Below, one piece after another: positions 33,107 to 39,464 of a DNA stretch of 39,464 bases (positions are counted from its first letter, which is position 1; every line of letters starts with the position of its first letter). The DNA comes from Rhodospirillaceae bacterium (GTDB lineage: Bacteria > Pseudomonadota > Alphaproteobacteria > CACIAM-22H2). The notes below the pieces were generated by a model, which was not told where the DNA came from, did not search any database, and saw only the letters and a list, made by a program, of their open reading frames with translations. The stretch lies in the NCBI GenBank assembly GCA_009694125.1, contig SHVT01000009.1, positions 1-39,464 on the forward strand, written 5' to 3'. The translations under genes and the position numbers were made by a program.

Positions 33107-34035
33107 ACGGCGAGCAATTGGGTTAAGTCGATTTCGGTGTAGCGCTGTGTTGTCGATAGCGAGGCGTGGCCGAGCAATTCCTGGATGGCGCGCAGATCGC
33201 CTCCCGCCGCCAGCAGATGGGTGGCGAAGCTGTGGCGCAGCGCGTGCGGCGTCGCCCGGTCGGGAAGGCCGATGAGGCCGCGCAGCTCGCGCACCCGTTT
33301 CTGCACGATGCCGGCGTGCAGGCGTTTGCCGCGCGTACCGAAGAACACCGGCGCGGTGACGCCCGCGGCATAGGGGCAGACCCTGAGATAGGCGGCCAGC
33401 GCCTCGCGCACGGCGGGAAGAACCGGGACCATGCGCTGCTTGCGGCCCTTGCCGAGCACGATCAGGCTGTCGCCGCCCTGGAGCAGCGGCGCGATGTCGC
33501 GGCGGTTCAGCGACAGCGCCTCGTCGATACGCAGGCCGCATCCATAGAGCAGGCACAGCAATGCGGTATCGCGCAAACCCACCCAGGGTTCGTTGCTGAG
33601 ATCGCCGACCTGATCGACCGCCTTGCGCGCGTCGCCGACGGTCAGCGGGCGCGGCACCGATCGCGGCAGCTTGGGCGAGCGCAGTCCGGCCAGGCCGGTG
33701 TTTTTGCCGCGGCCGGTGCGGTCGAGCCAGCGAAAGAACGAACGCAGGACCGACAGCGCGCGGGCGTTGGTCGCGGCGGTCAGGCCCTTGCCGGCGCGGC
33801 GGGCGAGGAAGGCGCGGAAATCGCCGGTGCGGAGAAGCGCCAGATCGGCCGGGGACGGCGCGCTGCCTAGATGTCCACCCATGAAGCCGAGGAAGGTGAG
33901 CAGATCGCGGCGATAGGCGGCGAGCGTGTGGCGGGAGGCGCGGCGTTCCGTCGCCAGCCATTCGAGCCAGCCGGCGACCGCCTCGGCGGTTTCGGGGTTG
34001 GGAAGGAAATCGCTCAGGTCGTCCGGTCCAGCCAT
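33070..34035 (-). CDS. xerC: Tyrosine recombinase XerC
   Basis: This 321-residue tyrosine recombinase resolves chromosome dimers at dif with XerD. The N-terminal SAM-like core-binding domain spans residues 15-105. Catalytic residues are all present: Arg169 (CGLRIDEAL), Lys196 (GKGRKQR), His264/Arg267 (PHALRHSFATH), His290 (ELLGHASL) and Tyr299 (TQRYT). Context is strong: the DUF484 gene lies upstream with a 22-base overlap, as in many proteobacteria. Length is normal; the last four residues come from the palindromic repeat and replace the usual tail end. Confidence 0.94.
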   Translation of the reverse strand: MAGPDDLSDFLPNPETAEAVAGWLEWLATERRASRHTLAAYRRDLLTFLGFMGGHLGSAPSPADLALLRTGDFRAFLARRAGKGLTAATNARALSVLRSFFRWLDRTGRGKNTGLAGLRSPKLPRSVPRPLTVGDARKAVDQVGDLSNEPWVGLRDTALLCLLYGCGLRIDEALSLNRRDIAPLLQGGDSLIVLGKGRKQRMVPVLPAVREALAAYLRVCPYAAGVTAPVFFGTRGKRLHAGIVQKRVRELRGLIGLPDRATPHALRHSFATHLLAAGGDLRAIQELLGHASLSTTQRYTEIDLTQLLAVYDKAHPRARRA

Positions 34036-34739
34036 GACCGGATGCAGTGTTCGGTGACGCGGCCGAGGAAGGCGAGAAGCTCGGTTCCCTGGCCGGGGTG
34101 GAACTTATCGGCGTGGCGGCTGCCCAGCGCCAGGATGCCGAAGGGCGCGCCGCGCCGCGGTTCGATGCGGATCAGGGCTTGGGACCGGATCAGGCTGGCG
34201 GCCTCGGCAAACAGGTCCTTGTCGCCGGGCTCGTCGGCGAGCAGGACGATGGACTTGCCGCCATCGAGCAGGCGGTCGACGGCGCCGCGCGGCACCAGAC
34301 GCAGCCCCCGGCAGGCAACACCGTCGGGGCCGGCATTGGGCGGCGCCTCGAAACACAGGGTGGCGGCGTCCACGTCCAGATCGACGGCGAGATCGGTGCC
34401 GATCAGTTCGATCAGGTGTTCGAGCGTGGTGGCGCCCAGCAGCGCGAGCGCGGCGGCATGGACGCGGCCTTGATGGTGCATATTGTTGCGGCCGAGCGAG
34501 ACCAGCTCGTGTTCGGCCGACCGCAGCCGATCGATTTCGGCGCGCAGCTTTTCGACCATGACGCGCTGGAAATCGACGACACCGTCGCCCTCGCGCCGCG
34601 CGGGTGGCAACATCGCGGCCAGAATCTCGGGGTTTTTGTCCAGGAAATCCGGGTGCCGGCGCAGATAGACCGCGACATCGGCGGCGGCCATGTCCACCGC
34701 GGTCGAAGCCTTGGTTATCTTTTCGGGATCGCTGGCCAT
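34014..34739 (-). CDS. DUF484 (GAF-like) protein
   Basis: This 241-residue protein of the DUF484 family begins with a conserved helical segment (VAVYLRRHPDFLDKNPEILAAML), then a coiled coil (VMVEKLRAEIDRLRSAEHELVSLG), then a GAF-like fold ending in FGILALGSRHADKFHPGQGTELLAFLGRV. The biochemical role is unknown; the gene is commonly paired with xerC, as here with a 22-base overlap, which suggests a role tied to recombination or the division cycle. The ATG at 34739 was chosen because the conserved part starts shortly after it; it is divergent from priA (89-base gap). Confidence 0.92.
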   Translation of the reverse strand: MASDPEKITKASTAVDMAAADVAVYLRRHPDFLDKNPEILAAMLPPARREGDGVVDFQRVMVEKLRAEIDRLRSAEHELVSLGRNNMHHQGRVHAAALALLGATTLEHLIELIGTDLAVDLDVDAATLCFEAPPNAGPDGVACRGLRLVPRGAVDRLLDGGKSIVLLADEPGDKDLFAEAASLIRSQALIRIEPRRGAPFGILALGSRHADKFHPGQGTELLAFLGRVTEHCIRSWLDRTT

Positions 34740-34828
34740 CGTCCTTGCTCGATCGTCGTGCCGCTCGCGCCGGTCCGGCGTTATAAAGGGACGGGGGAAA
34801 ACCGCCCCCGCTTCGCAGAGTCTAGCCC

Positions 34829-37081
34829 ATGCCCGCCGCCCGCGCCACTTCGCCCCCCGACGGATCGCGTGTACCGACCCATCGCGTGGCGGTGTTGCTG
34901 CCGGTGCCGGTTGACCGGGCCTTCGACTACCTTCCGCTGCCCGGGACCGACGATCCATCAGCCAAAGGGATGGCGCTGAAGCCGGGCGACATCGTTGCCG
35001 TGCCGTTGGGCAAGACGCGCGGAATCGGCGTGGTGTGGGCGCCTTCGACACCGGACAGCAAACCCGTGGACCGCGCGCGTCTTAAGCCGGTGTTGGAAAA
35101 GCTCGACTTGCCGCCGCTGCCCGCCGATCTGTGCCGGCTGATCGATTGGGTCGCCGCCTACACGCTGACGCCGCGCGGCAAGGTGCTCCGAATGGCGATC
35201 AACACGGCCACGATCCTGCATCCGCCAGCCCCGCGTACCGCCTGCCGGCTGGTTGTGCCCCCGCCCGCCGGCGCGCGGTTGACGCCGGCGCGGCACCGCG
35301 TGCTGGCGCGGCTGAGCCAGCCCGGTCCGTGGTCGCGGCCGGTGCTGGCCAAGGCGGCCGGGGTGAGCGGCGCGGTCGTCCGCGGCATGGCCGAGGCCGG
35401 GCTGATCGAGGCCACGCCCATGGCCCCGGCGGTGGCGGTGTGGGGGCCATCGGGCGCCGATGCCTTGCCGGCTCCAGCCCTGTCGCCCGCGCAGGAAGCG
35501 GCGGCGGCGGCGCTGCGGCGGCGGGTGGGCGATGGCGGGTTCTCGGTGACGCTGCTCGATGGCGTGACCGGGTCGGGCAAGACCGAGGTGTATTTCGAGG
35601 CGATCGCCGAGGCGCTGCGGCGGGGGCGGCAAGCGCTGGTGCTGCTGCCCGAAATCGCGCTGTCGGCGCAATGGCTGGAGCGGTTCCGCCGCCGCTTCGG
35701 GGCCGATCCGGCGGTCTGGCATTCCGACCTGACGCCGGCGGTGCGGCGAGCGACCTGGCATGCCATCGCCGCCGGCCATGCCCGCGTGGCAGTGGGCGCG
35801 CGTTCGGCCCTGTTTCTGCCGCTGGCGGCGCTGGGTGTCATCGTCGTGGACGAGGAACACGAAGCCGCCTTCAAGCAGGAGGAGGGTGTCATCTACCACG
35901 CCCGCGACATGGCGGTGGTGCGGGCGCGGCTGGCGGCGATCCCGGCGGTGCTGGCCTCGGCGACGCCGTCGCTGGAGACGCTGACCAATGTCGAAGAAGG
36001 GCGGTACACGCGGCTGGTGCTGGCCGACCGCCATGGCGGGGCGCAGATGCCGCAAGTGACGATCGTCGATCTGCGCCGCCATCCGCCGCCGCGCCGGCAT
36101 TGGCTGTCCCCGGTCCTGCGGACGGCGGTCACGCAATCGCTGGAGCGCGGCGAACAGGCGATGTTGTTCCTCAACCGCCGCGGTTACGCGCCGCTGACCT
36201 TGTGCCGGGGCTGCGGCCATCGGATGCGCTGCGCCAACTGCGCGGCCTGGCTGGTGGAACATCGCGCGGCCGGGCGGCTGGCCTGTCATCATTGCGGGGA
36301 AAGCCAGCCTCTGCCACGCCTCTGCCCGCATTGTCAGGCGGAGGACAGCCTGATCGCCTGCGGCCCCGGCGTGGAGCGGGTGGCCGAGGAAGCCGCCGCG
36401 GCTTGGCCCCAGGCCCGCATCGCGATCATGACCAGCGACACCGTGACCGGCCCGCGCGACGCCGAGGCCTTGGTCGATCGGATGCAGGCGCGCGAGATCG
36501 ACATCCTGGTCGGCACCCAGGTGATGGCGAAGGGCCATCATTTCCCGCTGCTCACCGCGGTCGGGGTGGTCGATGCGGATTTGGGGCTGGCCGGCGGCGA
36601 TCTGCGCGCGGCGGAACGGACCTTCCAGCTTCTCCACCAGGTGGCGGGACGGGCCGGCCGCGCCGAACACCCGGGCCGGGTTTATCTCCAGACCTATCTG
36701 CCGCAACACCCGGTGACGCAGGCGCTGGCGGCGGGCGCCCGCGACCGCTTCATGGCGAGCGAGGCGGAGGACCGGCGCGACCGCCTGCTCCCGCCCTTTG
36801 GCCGGCTGGCCGCGATCGTGGTGTCGGCGTCGGCCGCGGCGGAGGCCGAGGCCGCCGCCCGCGCGCTCGCCAAAAACGCGCCGCGGATCGAAGGCGTCAG
36901 GGTGCTGGGCCCAGCCGCCGCCCCGCTATCGCTGCTGCGCGGCCGCCACCGCTTCCGGCTTCTGCTCAAAACCGGCAAGGGCGCGAACCTCCAGGCGATC
37001 CTGCGCCAATGGCTGGATTCGACCAAGATCAAGCCCGGCATCAAGATCGAGGTGGACGTGGACCCTTACAGCTTCCTGTAG
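34829..37081 (+). CDS. priA: Primosomal replication restart helicase PriA
   Basis: This 750-residue superfamily 2 DNA helicase restarts stalled forks. Domains in order are the 3'-end-binding domain (RVAVLLPVPVDRAFDYLP, YTLTPRGKVLRMA), a winged helix, Walker A in DGVTGSGKTEVYF near residue 246, Walker B-type DEEHEAAFKQEE near 340, SATPSLET, then eight zinc-binding cysteines in four CxxC pairs (residues about 461-505: CRGC, CANC, CHHC, CPHC), and the helicase C-terminal half with VGTQVMAKGHHFP and QVAGRAGRAEHPG. Everything needed is present and the length is normal. It is divergent from DUF484-xerC and convergent with the SRPBCC remnant. Confidence 0.96.
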   Translation: MPAARATSPPDGSRVPTHRVAVLLPVPVDRAFDYLPLPGTDDPSAKGMALKPGDIVAVPLGKTRGIGVVWAPSTPDSKPVDRARLKPVLEKLDLPPLPADLCRLIDWVAAYTLTPRGKVLRMAINTATILHPPAPRTACRLVVPPPAGARLTPARHRVLARLSQPGPWSRPVLAKAAGVSGAVVRGMAEAGLIEATPMAPAVAVWGPSGADALPAPALSPAQEAAAAALRRRVGDGGFSVTLLDGVTGSGKTEVYFEAIAEALRRGRQALVLLPEIALSAQWLERFRRRFGADPAVWHSDLTPAVRRATWHAIAAGHARVAVGARSALFLPLAALGVIVVDEEHEAAFKQEEGVIYHARDMAVVRARLAAIPAVLASATPSLETLTNVEEGRYTRLVLADRHGGAQMPQVTIVDLRRHPPPRRHWLSPVLRTAVTQSLERGEQAMLFLNRRGYAPLTLCRGCGHRMRCANCAAWLVEHRAAGRLACHHCGESQPLPRLCPHCQAEDSLIACGPGVERVAEEAAAAWPQARIAIMTSDTVTGPRDAEALVDRMQAREIDILVGTQVMAKGHHFPLLTAVGVVDADLGLAGGDLRAAERTFQLLHQVAGRAGRAEHPGRVYLQTYLPQHPVTQALAAGARDRFMASEAEDRRDRLLPPFGRLAAIVVSASAAAEAEAAARALAKNAPRIEGVRVLGPAAAPLSLLRGRHRFRLLLKTGKGANLQAILRQWLDSTKIKPGIKIEVDVDPYSFL

Positions 37082-37096
37082 GTGAAGCGGTGCCGG

Positions 37097-37539
37097 CTAA
37101 GGTTTGGCTTCGAGTAGTGCTTTCAGCAGCGCGAGGTCTTTGCGGTTGGCGCGCGCGACGGCGCGCGCCATGAAGGGCGCCAAGAGGCGCGAGAAGCCCG
37201 TGGGTTCGCCGCGGTTGCGAAGAGTCATGAGGGTGGCGCCTTCACCCGCGCCCTCCCACCGATAACTCGTTTCCATGGGGAACGGACCCTCGGCCGTCCG
37301 CATCAGGAGACTTTCGCCCGGAACCAATGCCGCGATTTCATAAGTGTAGGCCAGCCGGCGCCCGAGGAATTTCGCGACGAAGGCAATCTTCGAGCCGATC
37401 TGCGGTGGGCGCTCGGTCTGCCATTCGACCGATACGATGTTGACATACCAATGGGGACGTTGTCGGGATCGCTCGCATAGGAGGCGACCTCCAGGCGCGG
37501 CCGGTCGATCAAAGCCTGCGACGACACGTCGACACGCAT
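37097..37539 (-). pseudogene. SRPBCC-family polyketide-cyclase-like gene with a one-base frameshift
   Basis: The gene starts at ATG 37539 (MRVDVSSQALIDRPRLEVASYASDPDNVP would be the leader, split here for brevity) and loses frame near 37456 in a C-run. Adding one C restores a continuous SRPBCC protein: HWYVNIVSVEWQTERPPQIG, SKIAFVAKFLGRRLAYTYEI, then the remainder VPGESLLMRTAEGPFPMET...GATLMTLRNRGEPTGF ending at 37097. The intact product would be about 147 residues, a START-like ligand-binding fold common next to regulators. The lesion is a run of four C, where five are needed, so a sequencing error is as likely as true decay. An in-frame GTG start near 37327 could yield a C-terminal fragment. 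Confidence 0.72.
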
Positions 37540-37576
37540 TCTAAGAACTCGCCGCGGTCGCCGGGCCGGCGAAGGG

Positions 37577-37621
37577 GGAGGCCCTCACACCCTCGATCGC
37601 TCGAGGGTGTGAGGTGCCTCC
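37577..37621. terminator. Long perfect inverted repeat downstream of the LuxR-type gene
   Basis: A 14-base perfect stem (CCTCACACCCTCGA with loop TCGC) extends with an outer six-base stem (GGAGGC/GCCTCC) after one bulged T. It lies between the LuxR-type gene's stop and the SRPBCC gene, so it could terminate the minus-strand transcript; there is no U-run. It may equally be a dispersed palindromic repeat. Confidence 0.55.
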
Positions 37622-37671
37622 GCGCCCTAATGGGAAATTCCTGGGTTGGGGCCAGCGGCCCCCGGCGGATT

Positions 37672-38301
37672 TCAGGCCGCGGCGGCGAAGCCATTTTGGA
37701 CCGCGATGCGCACGGCGTGGGCGCGATTGCGGGCGCCGAGTTTGCGGCACAACGTCATCATGTAGGCTTTGACCGTGGCTTCGGTCAGGCTGAGGGTGCG
37801 GCCGATGCCCTTGTTCGAGCCGCCTTCGAGCAACAGGCCGAGCACCTCGCGTTCGCGCGGAGTGAGGCGATCGAGCGTGGGTGTCTCCCCGCCGCGGTCG
37901 CCGCCCATTGGGCGCACCGCGGCGAGTGCGGAGGCCGGGACGAAGCGCTCACCCGAGGCGACCAGGCGAAGCGCCTGAACCATGGCGGCAATCGGGAGGG
38001 ATTTAGGGACCACGCCGGACATGCCGCGGTCGAAGGCGGCGATGACGCCGGGCAAATCCACGAAGGTTGAGAGCAAGACCACGGGTGTGGCGGCGCCGGC
38101 GCGGCACAACAGGCGCAGATCGGCGGCGTTCATCTCGGCGCATAAGGAGGCATCGGCCACGATCATGCCCGGCTCGTCGATGCCCGGCGCCGGCCCGGCG
38201 GTGTCGCGTTCGGCCACCGCGGCCTCGCGCCACAACTTGCCGAGGGCGTGGGCCAGAACCGAGCGGGTCGCGGTCGCCGGGTGGATGAGCAGAAGCTTCA
38301 T
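37672..38301 (-). CDS. LuxR/NarL-type regulator with an atypical receiver
   Basis: This 209-residue protein has a receiver-like N-terminal domain (1-125) and a C-terminal LuxR helix-turn-helix (LTPREREVLGLLLEGGSNKGIG, then EATVKAYMMTLCRKLGARNR). The receiver keeps the end-of-strand Asp50 (MIVADASL), a Ser/Thr at 78-79 and Lys100 (VVPKSLP), but the acidic pair that binds Mg2+ at positions 7-8 is His-Pro instead of Asp-Asp. This suggests phosphorylation-independent control. No kinase gene is nearby. An AT-rich stretch upstream (38340-38410) probably contains its promoter. Confidence 0.85.
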   Translation of the reverse strand: MKLLLIHPATATRSVLAHALGKLWREAAVAERDTAGPAPGIDEPGMIVADASLCAEMNAADLRLLCRAGAATPVVLLSTFVDLPGVIAAFDRGMSGVVPKSLPIAAMVQALRLVASGERFVPASALAAVRPMGGDRGGETPTLDRLTPREREVLGLLLEGGSNKGIGRTLSLTEATVKAYMMTLCRKLGARNRAHAVRIAVQNGFAAAA

Positions 38302-38813
38302 TCGAGCACTCCTTGTCGCACGCTACTAAAGTAGATGGGCATGCGCCGTGCCAAACTAGACGAAAGTATGGTCATAAAATTACTGTTTATTTTCAATGAG
38401 ATAATTTTTGCTGCGGAGCACCATCTCCGTTGTGCGTCGCATTTTGCGGATAATCCTCATGCAGATTGGCAAAGTGCATTGCAATATGCCACAAAAACCG
38501 AGCGGGCGGAACCTCCAGAATCGTGACGCGTCATGCCCGCGCCCCTCCCTCTCCCCACTCTGGGGAGAGGGAGGGGCGCGGGCCGGCTAAGGCGCGCGCG
38601 GGGGGTGAGGGTGAACGGAGTCACGGCCGGGAAAGTCGCTGGGGTGCGAGGCCCCTGCACGCTGGTCGATGACCGACGGCGGGCAGCGGCAATGCCGGCA
38701 CCGACAGGGGTTCGATCACGGGGCAAGAGCTTGTGTTCGCCGTCCCCACCCTGCCAAAAACCGGGTGGGTTTATCGCTGACCTATGTCTGGATTCGGATA
38801 GGCTCGGGCCAAG
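38302..38813. other. Gene-free region with AT-rich segment and palindromes
   Basis: About 510 bases without a convincing gene. It begins with an AT-rich stretch (38340-38410), the lowest-GC part nearby, probably the regulator's promoter. A 22-base perfect hairpin follows at 38536-38582 (separate entry). Further on, CCCACCC and GGGTGGG at 38746-38769, followed by TTTAT, form a weak terminator-like hairpin just before the hicA remnant. The short open frame from 38335 lacks coding signals. Confidence 0.5.
38536..38582. repeat. Perfect 22-bp-stem palindrome, dispersed-repeat type
   Basis: The arm CCCGCGCCCCTCCCTCTCCCCA (given here only as landmark; positions 38536-38557) pairs perfectly with 38561-38582 across a three-base CTC loop. 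It is followed by GGGGGGTGAGGGT, a tail that recurs near 39430 in inverted orientation beside another CCCGCGCCC hairpin. This composition is typical of dispersed intergenic palindromes in alphaproteobacteria. Confidence 0.75.
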
Positions 38814-38974
38814 ATGAAAGCTCGCGAGATCGTCCGGATTCTGAGCGAAAATGGCTTCCGGCTGGACCGCCAAAAGGGCAGACGATTTCCGGCGCGGATG
38901 GCGAGGTGGTTTCGGCTTGGCTCCTGGCCCGAATTGTCCAGCAACCCGCGTTGCCGAAGGATTTATTCCGCTAG
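38814..38974 (+). pseudogene. Remnant of a hicA-type toxin gene
   Basis: The start MKAREIVRILSENGFRLDRQKG, in one frame from ATG 38814, matches the N-terminus of HicA mRNA-interferase toxins. Near 38877 the match moves to another frame: GADGEVVSAW, then LLARIVQQPALPKDLFR and a stop, which resembles the usual HicA C-terminal RSIIRQAGL...ELFR block. The usual SH.. motif with the catalytic His is missing and the middle is shortened, so this is a frameshifted and partly deleted relic. It converges on the HicB-like gene with a four-base overlap. Confidence 0.55.
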
Positions 38975-39294
38975 GCGGCGCAGGGGACGGTGAAGCTGGC
39001 GCGGCAGTTGTCGTCCTTGTCGCTGCCGAATTGGCTCGCCCGCACCGCCCACCAGAACATCTTGAGCCGCTCCGGCAACGGAGCCGCGCGCCGCAGCAGC
39101 TTGGCGCGCTCGGCCTCGGGCAGTTCCTGGGCGCGCTGGACATAGATGAAAACGGCATCCAAGAGGGAGTCGTAAACCTCCCGGAACGAGCGGCCTTCGA
39201 CCGCAATATCGTAGTCGAGGCAGACCGCGCGCCATTCGTTCGCGTGGCCTTCCGCGTAACATCGAATGACGGGCTCGGACATCGATCGCGTCAT
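38971..39294 (-). CDS. HicB-like / DUF1902-type small protein
   Basis: This 107-residue protein has a partial HicB fold: IRCYAEGHANEWRAVCLDYDIAVEGRSFREVYDSLLDAV, given as the main segment (residues 10-48, quoted in pieces IRCYAEGH, ANEWRAVCLDYD and AVEGRSFREVY), then VQRAQELPEAERAKLLRRAAPLPERLK. HicB antitoxins share the N-terminal RNase H-like fold and often sit next to HicA; here no C-terminal DNA-binding domain is seen. It is on the opposite strand to the hicA remnant, not the usual same-strand order, so a functional pair is doubtful. ATG 39294 is used; ATG 39282 is also possible. Confidence 0.65.
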   Translation of the reverse strand: MTRSMSEPVIRCYAEGHANEWRAVCLDYDIAVEGRSFREVYDSLLDAVFIYVQRAQELPEAERAKLLRRAAPLPERLKMFWWAVRASQFGSDKDDNCRASFTVPCAA

Positions 39295-39357
39295 ATTGTG
39301 CTGATTTCAAGGCTAACACCGCGCCACGCGGCCTAAAAGCCTAGGTCAACTACCGGG

Positions 39358-39458
39358 GTGCAGGGGCCTCGCGGCCCCTGCGGCGTCTCCGGCTTCGCCT
39401 GGCCTCACCCGAGCGGGGCAGCCCTACCCTCACCCTCCCGCGCCCGAGTGGGCGCGGG
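39358..39458. repeat. Terminal palindrome cluster
   Basis: Two hairpins close the window: CAGGGGCC with loop TCGC and GGCCCCTG (39361-39380), and CCCGCGCCC with loop GAGT and GGGCGCGGG (39437-39458). The 15-base sequence at 39358-39372 occurs in inverted orientation at 38646-38660, so the hicA/hicB-like pair is bracketed by inverted copies. No gene is seen from 39295 to the end. Confidence 0.6.
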
Positions 39459-39464
39459 TCCCTC

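Noticed and set aside
34958-36709. An open frame of about 583 codons antisense to priA
   Set aside because: Low-complexity Arg/Gln/His composition and no motif, while the sense strand encodes a complete PriA.
38335-38526. Short open frame of 63 codons in the AT-rich segment
   Set aside because: No ribosome site, no family resemblance, and it overlaps the likely regulator promoter.

Overview
The window is GC-rich throughout. Its genes point to an alphaproteobacterium, most like the Rhodospirillales: a DUF484-xerC pair, aerobic/anaerobic hybrid cobalamin genes, and multihaem plus b-type redox proteins. This placement is inferred from gene content and codon usage, not from a marker tree. No rRNA, tRNA or CRISPR array was seen.

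Layout. Bases 1-3300 hold the tail of an IS630-type transposase, an ABC-2 permease and a large MscS-type channel. Bases 3392-4610 hold a molybdopterin sulfite-oxidase-fold protein overlapping a secreted glutathione peroxidase. Bases 4650-25356 are dominated by cobalamin biosynthesis in several transcription units: cobA-lipoprotein-SCO1-cobB (minus), cbiD-cobK (plus), cobM (minus), cbiX-cobH fusion-cobL-cobI-cbiG/cobJ (minus, tightly overlapping), cbiB (plus) and cobO-SYLF protein-cobQ (minus). The set contains cbiX, cbiD and cbiG and no visible cobG, cobF or cobN, which fits early cobalt insertion. Unrelated genes sit between these units: a methyltransferase/ATP-grasp fusion, a wrecked anion-transporter gene, and a sensor adenylate cyclase split by one in-frame amber codon.

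Bases 25428-27448 hold an AT-richer zinc-finger protein of unknown role, a UbiX-like flavin prenyltransferase and a DUF962 membrane protein. Bases 27754-32750 hold the most striking unit. It has three genes: a soluble protein joining an FAD/NAD oxidoreductase, two cyclic-nucleotide-binding domains and four [4Fe-4S] motifs; a five-helix cytochrome b with two HX13H haem pairs; and a membrane-anchored FHA-domain decahaem cytochrome c. Together they look like a signal-gated electron conduit from cytoplasmic NAD(P)H to the periplasm. I know of no described system with this build.

Bases 33070-37081 hold housekeeping genes (xerC, DUF484, priA). The right end (37097-39464) is degenerate and repeat-rich: a frameshifted SRPBCC gene, a LuxR-type regulator with an altered receiver, a hicA remnant facing a HicB-like gene, and several long perfect hairpins. 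A short palindromic element recurs at the 3' ends of two minus-strand genes (27080 and 33064).
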